IMG/VR virus record: IMGVR_UViG_3300030117_006323 | Location: 1-64,000 of that record | Strand: one strand, 5' to 3' | From: a virus | DNA: 64,000 bases | Shown here: one piece after another, positions 49,074 to 58,552 of the stretch | Position numbering within the stretch: the stretch's first letter is position 1 | Layout: each line of letters opens with the position of its first letter | The notes under the pieces: generated by a model | What the model saw: the letters and a program-made list of their open reading frames with translations, nothing else | Database searches by the model: none | What the model was told of the DNA's origin: nothing | Translations under genes and position numbers: made by a program

Positions 49074-51359
49074 TCAATATGTAAACATGGCGTCACGGGC
49101 CAAAATACGTACATGTTTAGGCATAATTTTCAAAGAAGCACGCAAAACGCCTTTATCTTCAGGAATGGGCAATGGGGCTTCAGAGATGAAGAAATCATCT
49201 ACTACAATAGTCATGGCTTCATAGTAAGGTGTACCAGTGAGACCAGTTTTACCTGAACCTTGTTTGACAAATTTCAAGACAACGCCGTCAGCATTAGCCC
49301 CTGTGGTTGTGTTGAACTCTTCTGCTGTGCGCATGTAATGCCAAAAGATAGGGTCATCAATGAGGATTTCCATGTTCATATCAAAAGATTGTTTTCCTTC
49401 GACAGCGCATCTCGGGTTACGTGTTCCTGCAAAAGGTATCTGTTCTGTTGAAAATGTATGACCTGCTGCTCCAGACATACCTGTGCTCTGTGGAAGAGGA
49501 GCCCCATTGATGACATGGTAATACTCTACTCCAGTGGTTCCGCTCAAAGTAAAGTTTGTCACTTGAGCGACTGTAGTCCCTCCGATTGTGATTGTTCCAT
49601 TGTAGAAGAAATAGGGCTTTTCTCCATATTTGATGATGCCAGATTCTTTTCGCCCTAACTCAGTGTTAGCCGTGTTTTCAAACATACGGTGCGCTTTGAG
49701 CCGGTCACCTCTACTGGCCGCAGTAGCGTGTAAACGACCAGTATCTGTGTAACACATAGCCGCATTAAAATTGACAGACAATTTGAGAGCAGCATCTGTA
49801 TCAGCAGACATTGACCAATTGGTGACTTTACATCCTTTGAAAACTCGCGTCAAAACTTTGGAATCAGTAGCAGAGCCGGGGACAAAGGTCGCATCTTCTG
49901 AACTGTAAGAGCCTGCTTCACGTGTACGTATAGAAGTTTCAAGACAAAAAGAAGGGGTTGTATCTCGGCTGAAAATAACGTGGTCCACCGCATCTGCCAC
50001 GTATCTATCGCTCGTAATGTGGGGGCTCATCATTGCGTACAAATCAGTAGGATTGGCTAAATCTACCAAAGTACCTCCGCCAATTGTGATTGTGTTTGGC
50101 CCCGCAGTCGTTGCTGTGACTTTACCAATTCTTGTGCCATCAGATTTGTACAATTCAGTGCCATCTGAAATAATCGCAGTTGGGTCTGTGCTAACTGCTA
50201 TTGTACCCGTGTGTCCCGCTGAAGGAGCGGCGGCTGTGTTAATCCCTGTGTCATAAACCGAATTACGATATTCAAGGAAGTGCACTGCTCTACCTGAGTC
50301 GTGAGGGAAATCGAGAGGACCATCTAGCCACAATATGTCACTTGCTGTATCGACTGCTACAATACGTCTAATTTCAGAACGGACTGTGGCATCAGCATGA
50401 GGAGTATCTATCGTGACATTCAATAGAGCACCGGCACTTTTCTTACCGAAATACAAATTGCTACTATCTGCTACACTCAAATCATCTTCTCTGTGCTGAT
50501 GCAAAGGCACTAAATTGTCACCAGAAGAGCCCGCTGGCTCTTGGATATACACATAATGACCGGCGGCAACTGCACCAGTGTCAAATGTCGTTTTTGAGCC
50601 CAATTCAACTAGAATATGTGATTGTCCTGCTGCGGTCTCTGATGATAGCGTACTTTTCATATTCGCGCCTTTGTGGTAAGATGTGGGTTCGCTTGCCATT
50701 TTACCCAAGCAATAGTACAACCAACGAGGACTATGCAGAATTAAATCTATTGACCCGCCTTCATTTGTTATTCTACTAGGTGCTTGTACAACTGTATCGC
50801 GCCCAATGCCGACCACATGGTATCTTTTGATTTCCATTCTTGTTTCAGGTAAATTTACAGTCCCAGCGATTCCTACAAATTGGTCTGTTAAAGTAGATTC
50901 TTGTGTGGTTTTAGGGGTAGTATTGAAAATTGTATTTGCGACATCGGCGGATGGTACTAAAAATGGCCCAATCGTAATAGAATCACTTGCTCCAGAATTT
51001 GTAGAGGCTGCTGTTTTCAAACGAGGGGTTACTGTGATTGTATTCGATGTATTGCCTATAATAGAAAATTCTCTTTTCGTACTGATGCTATCATCGTCGC
51101 CATAATTAGTGCCACCATTGATACGCAATGTCGTTCCGACTAACATATTTTCAGGGACTTTGAGTCGATGCGATGAGTCAAACAACCAATGAGTCGTTGT
51201 GCCTGATACACCTGTGAATGTAAGAATGGATGTATCATCGGTGCTACCATTTGTTACTTGGAATTGCAAACCACCAAATGTGCCATGGGGTAGGTATAAT
51301 GCTGATTCACGGCCAAATGTGACTTCGGCTAAATCGCCCTTGTAAACTGTGGATGGCAT
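49074..51359 (-). CDS. Major tail (tube) protein, 761 aa, unusually large
   Basis: ATG 51359 follows AGGTGAAAAAAAT. The region just before the tail chaperones, and the segments DQFVGIAGTVNLPETRMEIKRYHVVGIGRD (short forms VGIAGTVNLPE, RYHVVGIGRD), match tube proteins, which often read this way in their first half. C-terminal pieces VTNFTLSGTTGVEYYHVING and FSTEQIPFAGTRNPR, MEILIDDP and MTIVVDDFFISEAPLPI are beta-sandwich like. Known tubes of this group are 200-450 residues, so there is probably a large insert (about residues 30-140 and 240-450) that would decorate the tail. Confidence 0.75.
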   Translation of the reverse strand: MPSTVYKGDLAEVTFGRESALYLPHGTFGGLQFQVTNGSTDDTSILTFTGVSGTTTHWLFDSSHRLKVPENMLVGTTLRINGGTNYGDDDSISTKREFSIIGNTSNTITVTPRLKTAASTNSGASDSITIGPFLVPSADVANTIFNTTPKTTQESTLTDQFVGIAGTVNLPETRMEIKRYHVVGIGRDTVVQAPSRITNEGGSIDLILHSPRWLYYCLGKMASEPTSYHKGANMKSTLSSETAAGQSHILVELGSKTTFDTGAVAAGHYVYIQEPAGSSGDNLVPLHQHREDDLSVADSSNLYFGKKSAGALLNVTIDTPHADATVRSEIRRIVAVDTASDILWLDGPLDFPHDSGRAVHFLEYRNSVYDTGINTAAAPSAGHTGTIAVSTDPTAIISDGTELYKSDGTRIGKVTATTAGPNTITIGGGTLVDLANPTDLYAMMSPHITSDRYVADAVDHVIFSRDTTPSFCLETSIRTREAGSYSSEDATFVPGSATDSKVLTRVFKGCKVTNWSMSADTDAALKLSVNFNAAMCYTDTGRLHATAASRGDRLKAHRMFENTANTELGRKESGIIKYGEKPYFFYNGTITIGGTTVAQVTNFTLSGTTGVEYYHVINGAPLPQSTGMSGAAGHTFSTEQIPFAGTRNPRCAVEGKQSFDMNMEILIDDPIFWHYMRTAEEFNTTTGANADGVVLKFVKQGSGKTGLTGTPYYEAMTIVVDDFFISEAPLPIPEDKGVLRASLKIMPKHVRILARDAMFTY

Positions 51360-51369
51360 ATTTTTTCAC

Positions 51370-51819
51370 CTATGGGATTAATTCTGCGAATGTAATGATT
51401 TCGACTTGGAACGTGAAGCGCCACAAGAGTTTGGTCCGGTCACTCAAATCAGTCCGTACTTTGAAAAGTAATCGGTCATAATTCACTCCGTCACCTTTGC
51501 GCTTCAGGTGGATGACTCTCCTCAATTCATTCTCCATTTTGTAAAGATGCTCACGACTTTTAACCGTGCGCATATCTACTGTTAGATTGACACGAGTAGT
51601 AACAAAATCATAGAATAATTCAGGGGCTTCTTCGTTGTGAGCAGTCTCATAGATAAGAACATAATCGTGCTTGTTCAAGTCAAGACGCTTACCTCTCTCG
51701 CCTGTAATAGATGAAATATCTTGGACAATGGGCTTAATGTTGTCAGTGTTGGCGCGATTCCAATTATCACCTATGATGCTTTCCAGCAAGGGAATGGTTT
51801 CGGTCCACGTGGCTACCAT
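51370..51819 (-). CDS. Tail terminator/completion-like protein, 149 aa
   Basis: ATG 51819 with GGAG upstream (GTG 51828 is an alternative). Small alpha/beta protein starting MVATWTETIPLLESIIGDNWNRANTD, with DYVLIYETAHNEEAPELFYDF and VNLTVDMRTVKSREHLYKMENELRRVI. Size and place immediately upstream of the tube gene fit the tail terminator of siphoviruses. Not a motif-based call. Confidence 0.6.
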   Translation of the reverse strand: MVATWTETIPLLESIIGDNWNRANTDNIKPIVQDISSITGERGKRLDLNKHDYVLIYETAHNEEAPELFYDFVTTRVNLTVDMRTVKSREHLYKMENELRRVIHLKRKGDGVNYDRLLFKVRTDLSDRTKLLWRFTFQVEIITFAELIP

Positions 51820-51820
51820 A

Positions 51821-52237
51821 TTAAGCACGCTCCATTATTGCTTTTTTTGCGTATTCAGGGAATTGGTCTAATTGTGGATTGCGGATAACCATCAATTTTC
51901 CCACTGTTTTCTCAAGTTGTTTTTTGACTGCGTCTGATGCTTCAGAGCCATCTGCATTTCGGATAGTGTCTGTCATGTCATCGTAAGACAAACCTGCGGC
52001 TTCTGCTTCTATTCTCATGAATCGTTCAAATAAATCATGGGGTTTAGTCCTCAATTCTTTCAAGACATCATCCATCATTTCTGCGTTCATGCTAATATCG
52101 TATTCTTCACGCCACTCTCCAACAGCCATTTTTTGAGTAGCATCTTCTCTGAGCATTTCTTGTTCCCAATCATCAGGGTCAAAATTAGGGTCTAAGCGTT
52201 GGCGCTTACCTTTGATGTTGATGTATCTTTTCGACAT
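51821..52237 (-). CDS. Small head-tail joining protein, 138 aa
   Basis: ATG 52237 overlaps the stop of the previous gene (TAATG). Basic start MSKRYINIKGKRQRLDPNFDPDDWEQEM, then helical and acidic. Lies between the connector-like protein and the terminator-like protein, so it belongs to the neck. No known family is certain. Confidence 0.6.
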   Translation of the reverse strand: MSKRYINIKGKRQRLDPNFDPDDWEQEMLREDATQKMAVGEWREEYDISMNAEMMDDVLKELRTKPHDLFERFMRIEAEAAGLSYDDMTDTIRNADGSEASDAVKKQLEKTVGKLMVIRNPQLDQFPEYAKKAIMERA

Positions 52238-54066
52238 TAATCGAACACCACCATTTGTCGGTATCGGCCCAAGGTAGTGTCTATGTCGCGTTGCCACAAT
52301 TGAATCTTAGAGGTTAAATCTACATTCTGTGTTCCTTCTGGAATGAGTACACTGCGGTCATCTGACATGAGAAGTTCAATGGCCACCATCTTGGTGCATA
52401 CATCTTGAATTGCTTTTTCCAAATAACGCTCTCCATAGATGTAAGAGGCTTTGATTGCGTTCCACTCAAAGAACGGATAGGAATTGTTGAAGAAGATAAT
52501 ACCATCTTGGTGGTCTAACCAAAGGTCACGTAATCGAGCGTGGTCGCCTACACTAGAGCCACCTTGGTAATCTATTCTGAGCAAATATTGATACAAAGCC
52601 GTGCCGCCTGTATTCAATGTCGTAAGAGGTGAACCAGATTTATTCAGACAACCTGTGAAAGATGTCGCAGTTTTTCCGGTGTATGACATAACTTCAATAT
52701 TATTCCCTGTGCCAATCATAACAAGCCCATACGATGCAAATCCATCAGTGCTTGCGACGTTTACGGTATCACTGGATACACTTGTGCTTGTTGTAGTTTC
52801 TTCTTTGATTTGGCTGATACTGAGATTGGTCAAATCAGTCGATGCAATAGAACAGGTTTCACCTGAATCTGCGTGTCTCATACTTGTAATTTTGACAATG
52901 CCGCCGCCATAATCAGCATTGGCTGTGGCTAAAAATTCGTCACTTACATTCATAGCACGTAACCCTGTAGATGATGAAGAATCTTCTAAATCGTATGAAG
53001 TGTCTGCCGATTTAGCACTTTTTCCGCTTTGTGCATCTTTATTGATGAGATGGGCCAATTGATAGGCTGTTGCTACAGCATCGAATTGTGCTATCCAACT
53101 ACTCATAGCATTTGCACTAGCATACGTAGCGGCTGGTAAAGAGAATATTCCTCCTCCTCCGGGACATAGGAATATCTGTGAACTACCCAATTGCGAATGG
53201 TCAATAATTTTTACACGTGCTTCTGCTGCTCCCACTTCTCTGTAATCGTCACCTTGCCATAATTCTACACGGAGCAATTGCTGTGTGTTTTGGAACATCA
53301 AAGGTGCAGTCCCCACGTAATCTGTATAGTATCGTCGTCTATATGGCTTGTAGGTATCAAAATTGATGTACTCTCCTACAACTAGATAAGGACGCCAAGC
53401 ATTGTGTGTCTTGTTGTCAATGATGTCCTGAGCACGAAGAATCAATTCTTCGACCTTACCGCGTGTTACCCCGTGTCCTGTACGATTGGTGAAAGAAGAT
53501 TGATTCTGAACATAAGTGTTTTTCGCAGTAGTGAGAAACGGAGTGTAAGAGAAAGTCAGTTCTTGGCTACTCAAAGCGCCCCCAGTTGTAGATGCTGATA
53601 ATTCAAATTCATGTTTGGTTGTAATACTCGCTATTGTCGCCCCATCAGGAATACCAGTACCAGAGACTGTCATACCTACTCTCAAATTTGACGTTTTATC
53701 AAATCCAGTTGAAGTGATAGTCGTACTATTGTTGTAAGAAGCAGTCGTAAAAGTGACTACATCGCTAGAATGCTCTAATTTGACTCCACTTGAACCACCT
53801 TCTGAGATAGCAGTAATTGTATGGGTTCGGCCCATTGCGATGTCGTCACTATAAACGAGAATACTGTCACCTGTAGAAAAACCAGAATTACGATAATCGC
53901 TACCTGTGACATATACTCCAGTAGATTCAGAGTTCGCAGACACTGCTACGGGCTCAGGATACCCAATTTCCAAAAGATTGGCTATTTTCTGCGCTGTTGT
54001 ATATACAACTTCTTCAGGGCGAAGAGGGCGTACTTCGGTTTCACCGGGTGTAAATACTGCTGGCAT
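52237..54066 (-). CDS. Head-tail connector-like protein, 609 aa, with inserted beta domains
   Basis: Starts MPAVFTPGETEVRPLRPEEVVYTTAQKIANLLEIG, then Ser/Thr-rich strands. The last part (YLEKAIQDVCTKMVAIELLMSDDRSVLIPEG and KIQLWQRDIDTTLGRYRQM) is helical as in head-completion adaptors of the gp6 type. The middle contains segments such as STTITSTGFDKTSNLRVGMTVSGTGIPDGATI that look like an added Ig- or fibre-like domain. SD GGTGAGGG. Function by position. Confidence 0.6.
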   Translation of the reverse strand: MPAVFTPGETEVRPLRPEEVVYTTAQKIANLLEIGYPEPVAVSANSESTGVYVTGSDYRNSGFSTGDSILVYSDDIAMGRTHTITAISEGGSSGVKLEHSSDVVTFTTASYNNSTTITSTGFDKTSNLRVGMTVSGTGIPDGATIASITTKHEFELSASTTGGALSSQELTFSYTPFLTTAKNTYVQNQSSFTNRTGHGVTRGKVEELILRAQDIIDNKTHNAWRPYLVVGEYINFDTYKPYRRRYYTDYVGTAPLMFQNTQQLLRVELWQGDDYREVGAAEARVKIIDHSQLGSSQIFLCPGGGGIFSLPAATYASANAMSSWIAQFDAVATAYQLAHLINKDAQSGKSAKSADTSYDLEDSSSSTGLRAMNVSDEFLATANADYGGGIVKITSMRHADSGETCSIASTDLTNLSISQIKEETTTSTSVSSDTVNVASTDGFASYGLVMIGTGNNIEVMSYTGKTATSFTGCLNKSGSPLTTLNTGGTALYQYLLRIDYQGGSSVGDHARLRDLWLDHQDGIIFFNNSYPFFEWNAIKASYIYGERYLEKAIQDVCTKMVAIELLMSDDRSVLIPEGTQNVDLTSKIQLWQRDIDTTLGRYRQMVVFD

Positions 54067-54077
54067 GCTTCAAACCC

Positions 54078-54662
54078 TCACCAACCCAATTTGGCTCTGA
54101 CTGCTTTCAGCATCATTTCGCCGGGTTGAGGGTCAAAAGAAGTCTTTTTCTCCGATGTGAAATCAAGCAAAGTTGTTTGCCCGGATGGGACTTCTGAAGT
54201 CTGAGCACTTTCAGGTGCCGCTTCAACTTCAGGCTCTTCTTCTACGGGTGTTGGGGCTCCCGGTTGTTTTAGATTACCTTGTGCATCAAAGAGTTCTGAC
54301 CCCGGTGCCTCTTCCTCTTTAGGTGCAAACTCCCCTGATAATCCTCCACCTTTGATACGAGGCATTTGGGGGTCTGCCTCTGGTTCAGGGGCTTCTTCTT
54401 CAGGTCCACTGAGAGGAATGGGGTCATCCATGAATGTGATACCGTGACTCTTCCCGGCGTCTGCAATTGCTTCTTGCATAAGTTGGTCACGCATTGCCTC
54501 AAACTCTGGACCAGATGCCATTTTACCTTGTTCTCGTAGCATTGCGGCTGCTTTCTGGTTAGCCCACTTATTCAGGCGTATCTCTTTTTCAGAGCCCTCT
54601 TCTCCAATGAGAACCTTTTGCCGGTGAGGCTTGACGGGCATTTTGATTAAAATCAAACTCAT
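54078..54662 (-). CDS. Acidic head protein with PCNA-box-like motif, 194 aa
   Basis: Basic start (KPHRQKVLIGEEGSEKEIRLNKWANQKAAAMLREQ) and a long disordered middle rich in Glu, Pro and Ala (EEEAPEPEADPQMP). Near the end, GQTTLLDF (54159-54182) resembles a clamp-binding peptide (Q-x-x-L-x-x-aromatic). The arrangement helical head plus acidic linker fits head scaffolding or connector adaptors. The last ten residues, MLKAVRAKLGW, form a second helix. Confidence 0.6.
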   Translation of the reverse strand: MSLILIKMPVKPHRQKVLIGEEGSEKEIRLNKWANQKAAAMLREQGKMASGPEFEAMRDQLMQEAIADAGKSHGITFMDDPIPLSGPEEEAPEPEADPQMPRIKGGGLSGEFAPKEEEAPGSELFDAQGNLKQPGAPTPVEEEPEVEAAPESAQTSEVPSGQTTLLDFTSEKKTSFDPQPGEMMLKAVRAKLGW

Positions 54663-54952
54663 AGGCGCGCCTCCTCATTACGTGTGCCGAGGTTAAAGTT
54701 CATAGCCTTACCGCATGCACTGCAAGTTTCGGCCCAACAAAAGTAGAGTAAACCACAATGTGTGCACCGTGTCCCAGAGCCAATATTGAGAATGTCACGT
54801 GCTTCTGCGTTACGCTTTCTCTGACGATGTGTAACACCTTTCAGAGGGCGGTCTGTTTCTGTGACACTACTAGCGCCAAGAGATTCAGCCGCACTGAAGC
54901 CACGCTTCGATAGACGGAGCATGTCAGTCATATCGAGTTGCATCTTCTCCAT
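54659..54952 (-). CDS. Zinc-ribbon head-module protein, 97 aa
   Basis: CTHCGLLYFCWAETCSACGKAM gives a four-cysteine zinc ribbon at residues ~63-84. Basic THRQRKRNAEARD just before. The start, MEKMQLDMTDMLRLSKRGFSAAESLG, is helical. Small, positioned among head genes, function unknown. ATG 54952. Confidence 0.65.
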   Translation of the reverse strand: MEKMQLDMTDMLRLSKRGFSAAESLGASSVTETDRPLKGVTHRQRKRNAEARDILNIGSGTRCTHCGLLYFCWAETCSACGKAMNFNLGTRNEEARL

Positions 54953-54961
54953 AGTATCACA

Positions 54962-55159
54962 TCATGGTTTTTGATAAACGACTAAGTAGACGTTACCTAA
55001 AACAACAACTGGTTCTACTGACACAACTTTAGAACCATCGTAACTGTCTAATCCTTCAATATCAGCAGTCATAGCGACACTTAGAGTGCCGTTATTGCCA
55101 GCACCACTGAAGGCTTGCGGTGAATAAGGACCGATGACTTGGATGTCTTTTGCTGCCAT
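54962..55159 (-). CDS. Small head-module protein, 65 aa
   Basis: ATG 55159 follows GGGGTGAAACCCT. Sequence (IQVIGPYSPQAFSG, LSVAMTADIEGLDSYDGS, VVVLGNVYLVVYQ) is beta-rich and resembles a small structural protein. No recognised family. Confidence 0.6.
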   Translation of the reverse strand: MAAKDIQVIGPYSPQAFSGAGNNGTLSVAMTADIEGLDSYDGSKVVSVEPVVVLGNVYLVVYQKP

Positions 55160-55174
55160 AGGGTTTCACCCCTA

Positions 55175-55462
55175 TCAGCGCTGTCCAATTGCGAAGAACT
55201 TACCCGCAGTACCTGCTACATCACCATTGCCGATTGTTTTGAACCGTAGGGTTGTTCCGTCAATTTCAATGTTAGGGGTGTGCCTGAAAGCGGTCCCACC
55301 TACATCAATTCCTGTAAGGTCTGCGGTTGCATTACAACCTGCAAACATAACATTGCTTAGATGGTCACTCAAGTCAATGCTCGCATCACTTGCTGCAAAT
55401 GTTCCTGTAACTACCATCATGTCGCCTGCAACGTGTACTCGTGTATCAAATGTAATTGCCAT
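55175..55462 (-). CDS. Small head-module protein, possible decoration, 95 aa
   Basis: Starts MAITFDTRVHVAGDMMVVTGTFAASDASIDL, beta-rich with many Gly and Thr, the type of small trimeric cement or decoration protein often coded beside capsid genes. GAGAGTGATTAAGA before the ATG. Assignment by position and composition only. Confidence 0.6.
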   Translation of the reverse strand: MAITFDTRVHVAGDMMVVTGTFAASDASIDLSDHLSNVMFAGCNATADLTGIDVGGTAFRHTPNIEIDGTTLRFKTIGNGDVAGTAGKFFAIGQR

Positions 55463-55464
55463 TC

Positions 55465-55905
55465 TTAATCACTCTCTTGTTCTACTTGAGCGGGGGCCGC
55501 CTCTTCAATGTTTTCCTCAATCATAGGTTCATCGGTCACATCTGCTACTTCTTCAATCAAATCTGGGTTCATCAAAGTGTTGACGATTACCAATAATTGT
55601 GTCTTTGTAGCATACCGACTTGGATTCGCATCGTATTTAGTCAACCAGTTCATGATGTCTTTGCGTGTCCAACCTGAATCAGGGACACCATCGGCCCCTG
55701 CATCAACAGTTTCGACTTCAACGTGTTCATCGCCGTCAATTAACCAATGACTATCAGGTAGAGCCCTACGCCATTGGTCGAGCCAAGCCTGTGTGACCTC
55801 TCTGGGGATTCCACGAAAGAAATCCTCAGAGCGTCCACAAGGTGACCTACGGACGTTATAAGGTCCGAGGAACTTCACTGTAGGCAGATTAACCACCTCA
55901 AACAA
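55465..55905 (-). CDS. Head-module protein with HeH/LEM-like C-terminus, 146 aa
   Basis: Residues ~75-110, SGWTRKDIMNWLTKYDANPSRYATKTQLLVIVNTLM, look like the helix-extension-helix domain of phage head proteins. An acidic tail (EEVADVTDEPMIEENIEEAAPAQVEQE) follows. Starts with TTG 55905, overlapping the previous gene end by eight bases. A GTG at 55896 is also possible. Confidence 0.6.
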   Translation of the reverse strand: MFEVVNLPTVKFLGPYNVRRSPCGRSEDFFRGIPREVTQAWLDQWRRALPDSHWLIDGDEHVEVETVDAGADGVPDSGWTRKDIMNWLTKYDANPSRYATKTQLLVIVNTLMNPDLIEEVADVTDEPMIEENIEEAAPAQVEQESD

Positions 55906-56524
55906 TCAAAAGCATCAATACAACTGATTCTGTGCCGCCACTGACGTTCTTGAGAATTAGTGGTGTACGCTTGTATAGTTCTGTGTTGTCGTTGCTCTGA
56001 AGCGGTGTATTCGCTGTTGTTGTAATCAAGTTTGCTGCTACTGTCTCAACGGTTCCAAGATGGTGACCTTCAAGATTAGTGATTACATCACCAATGCTGA
56101 ACTGTGTTGTCGCATCAACTGTATCTACTGCAACTGAACTCTCGCTCGTTAACCAGTGTGAACCATCATTCACCAATACGCCTGTTGCGACTGATTGCAT
56201 GATTGTTGGGTCAAGACTACCTGTGTCTCCAAGCCACTGAGAACCAGTGAATAGAATATCAGAACAATCTCCTGAAAGTGTTAGTGTTGCGTTATCGGTT
56301 GAACCAGACCACTTTAGAACAACCAATCGTGGATTGAAAACGTTGCTACCATCGGTCTGTCGTGGTTGGAATGCTGTCAAAGCACCGGGGTATCCAGATG
56401 CTGCACCAGCAAGCCATACTGTGCTGTCTTGGTCTACGCCACCCTGTAGAGGCAAATCCATCATCATGTGGACATGTCCTGCGGACGGTGTGTAAGTAAT
56501 TCCTCTTTGTGTTACTGCTGCCAT
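55898..56524 (-). CDS. Head-module protein, 208 aa
   Basis: ATG 56524 with AAGGAGAGTGAAAAATT before it. Beta-rich, with a repeated G-D/G-T theme (YPGALTAFQPRQTDGSNVFNPRL, LGDTGSLDPTIMQSVATGVL). It sits directly downstream of the major capsid gene, a usual place for a decoration protein. No certain family. Confidence 0.65.
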   Translation of the reverse strand: MAAVTQRGITYTPSAGHVHMMMDLPLQGGVDQDSTVWLAGAASGYPGALTAFQPRQTDGSNVFNPRLVVLKWSGSTDNATLTLSGDCSDILFTGSQWLGDTGSLDPTIMQSVATGVLVNDGSHWLTSESSVAVDTVDATTQFSIGDVITNLEGHHLGTVETVAANLITTTANTPLQSNDNTELYKRTPLILKNVSGGTESVVLMLLIV

Positions 56525-56561
56525 AATTTTTCACTCTCCTTGTATATTCCTACCCTAAGCC

Positions 56562-57701
56562 TCAACTGAGGTCACGAATGCTCCCTTGTGCTCCGAAGAA
56601 AGAGCACCACATTTCACCCATAGTTCGGTAAAGACCTTCCTGACCAAGTCGGTTGATACCGAATGGGTCACCAGTCTCAATACCACTCTCAAAGTATTGG
56701 GTCGGAATTGCTGTGCTGAACCAGACATAGTCTGTGTCCAAGTAGTAGATACGGCTGATACCGTCAGTTGGCATATCCTTGGTTGGGATGATTGGCACAC
56801 CGTTGTAGGTTGCGACAATAAATCCTGCCTCGATACCGGGTACGCCCTTTACACCGTTGAAGGTTGGGACGACTCGCTTCTCTTCCATGAATCGCTGTTG
56901 GCTCTGGAGGAGTTGCTGGATACGCATTAGTGTGTCATAGCCAGTTAGCATAACCTTGGGGTTACCACCACGAACCCAAATCTGTTGGAAGAGGGCGTCA
57001 AGGTGGTCAAGGCTAAGGGTTCGGTTGGTTCCCTTTGTGCCACTGCTGCTGGTCTCAGCACTGTGGAAGTCTGCACTACCATCGCGCGTAATGGAATACA
57101 TATCGTTGTCCGTGGTTGCGCTACAGTAGGAATTACCACTGGTGTGAGTATCTGGGTTCGTAGTGATACGGTCCAGAGATTCGTAATCGTTGCCCGCAGT
57201 TGTGTCGAAGTCCGTTAGGAGCATTCGGTTTACGTGGTCTGCGTGGTGCTTACCCATTTCCTCCTTGAGGATTTGGCGGATGTCACCAAGGCCATCGTCC
57301 TTGTCAGCAAGGAAAATTGCTGTCTCGGACATGTCAAAGGTGTGAGCCACCGTCTTGGGCTTTGCAGCCACGTGTAGGAAGGTAGGCTTGGTGGTGTCTG
57401 GCAGGGTTGCGTTTTCAGCAACACCGCCGCCCTTGGTGAACGAAGGCTTGGCGGTAATGATTCTCCAACCGCTTCGGTCCCATGGCTTCTTGGGTAGAAT
57501 GCTGAATGCGTTGAATTCTTGGTTCAACTGGCTCCAGACCTTGCGACCATAAATCGCTTGGTATGTGCCGGCAGTGGTGCTCATCAACGGAGCATCAGCC
57601 TTCAATAGTTCAGAGCCACTGTATGAGTAGCCCATTGCGTTACCAGCGCCATAGTAATAGCGCTCTAAATCAGTTACTGTTCGGATATAATCTCGTGCCA
57701 T
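56562..57701 (-). CDS. Major capsid protein, HK97 fold, 379 aa
   Basis: Begins MARDYIRTVTDLERYYYGAGNAMGY, with an N-arm and long spine helix. Segments TYQAIYGRKVWSQLNQEFNAFSILPKKPW and TAKPSFTKGGGVAENATLPDT are the P-domain/E-loop region, and IEAGFIVATYNGVPIIPTKDMP then a closing FGINRLGQEGLYRTMGEM are A-domain like. The protease gene stands immediately upstream and SD GGAGAGTGA is six bases before ATG. Length is usual for this fold. No separate delta domain visible inside it; that role would be taken by the scaffold domain in the protease gene. Confidence 0.9.
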   Translation of the reverse strand: MARDYIRTVTDLERYYYGAGNAMGYSYSGSELLKADAPLMSTTAGTYQAIYGRKVWSQLNQEFNAFSILPKKPWDRSGWRIITAKPSFTKGGGVAENATLPDTTKPTFLHVAAKPKTVAHTFDMSETAIFLADKDDGLGDIRQILKEEMGKHHADHVNRMLLTDFDTTAGNDYESLDRITTNPDTHTSGNSYCSATTDNDMYSITRDGSADFHSAETSSSGTKGTNRTLSLDHLDALFQQIWVRGGNPKVMLTGYDTLMRIQQLLQSQQRFMEEKRVVPTFNGVKGVPGIEAGFIVATYNGVPIIPTKDMPTDGISRIYYLDTDYVWFSTAIPTQYFESGIETGDPFGINRLGQEGLYRTMGEMWCSFFGAQGSIRDLS

Positions 57702-57706
57702 TTATT

Positions 57707-58552
57707 TCACTCTCCTTGGTGCCAAACTGTTCCGGCGAGGTTGTGCACCTCATTCCAATCCATGTTGGCTAGTTCTTCAGTTGTTGGGATTGCCACGCTG
57801 CTAGATGCAGGCGCGGACTTCTGAAGTGTGGTTCCGGTTTGTCCACCGGATAGGGTGTCAATGCGCTCATTGAGTTGCTCGATAGCCTTCATGACTTCTG
57901 TCATAGGTCCGCGTGCATCGTATGCATGCTTCTCGGCTTCTGCCTTCTCAACTGCTTGCTCTTGACCCAAGCGGGCCTCAAAGACATCACCAAGGCTTTC
58001 CTTGAACTGCTGCTCAAGTGCTGCTGCCTTGTAAACTTGGTATGCTGCTTCTACATCAGCAGGGTTCACAGAGTCAGGGTGTAGGAACTCTGACTTGTTC
58101 ATGGTAGAGGCTTTGCCCTTTCCACCAGTGCCGTAATTGGCCTTGGGTACTTCTGGCTTTCCTTCAACCTGTGTGTGCCCCTTGGCTTGACCTGTGCGCT
58201 GGGTTTCATTACCAGCCAACTGCTCAGGTGTTGAGCCAAGGTTTGCCTTGTTCATCTGGTCGAAGTGGTTACGTGCTGCCGCTGTGTCCACACCAGCGCT
58301 CTTGACTGTGCTTTCTAGCCAATCAAGATATTCACTGGTGATAACATCTGAATACTGCGATTTCTCCATGTCATCATCTTCCTTTTCGTCTTTCTTTTCG
58401 TCTTTCTTTTCGTCTGAATCTTTGGATTCTTTCTTATCTTCCATGAAAGGAGGCATTTCTCCCTTTTCCATGGAATCAATTCTAGTTTCCAAACGGTTCA
58501 AAACACTCGATAGTTGGTCGAGTGTATCCATATTACTGCTTTCACTTGTCAT
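57707..58552 (-). CDS. Nested scaffold protein from internal in-frame start, 281 aa (predicted)
   Basis: Within the protease gene, ATG 58552 is preceded by AAAGGAGGACACAACA, GGAGG eight bases before the ATG. It would give a protein starting MTSESSNMDTLDQLSSVLNRLE, with a coiled-coil-like helix, the acidic KDEKKDEK stretch and the C-terminal capsid-facing helices, without the protease. The same gene-in-gene layout is known for lambda C/Nu3. Whether it is used cannot be told from the sequence. Confidence 0.6.
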   Translation of the reverse strand: MTSESSNMDTLDQLSSVLNRLETRIDSMEKGEMPPFMEDKKESKDSDEKKDEKKDEKEDDDMEKSQYSDVITSEYLDWLESTVKSAGVDTAAARNHFDQMNKANLGSTPEQLAGNETQRTGQAKGHTQVEGKPEVPKANYGTGGKGKASTMNKSEFLHPDSVNPADVEAAYQVYKAAALEQQFKESLGDVFEARLGQEQAVEKAEAEKHAYDARGPMTEVMKAIEQLNERIDTLSGGQTGTTLQKSAPASSSVAIPTTEELANMDWNEVHNLAGTVWHQGE

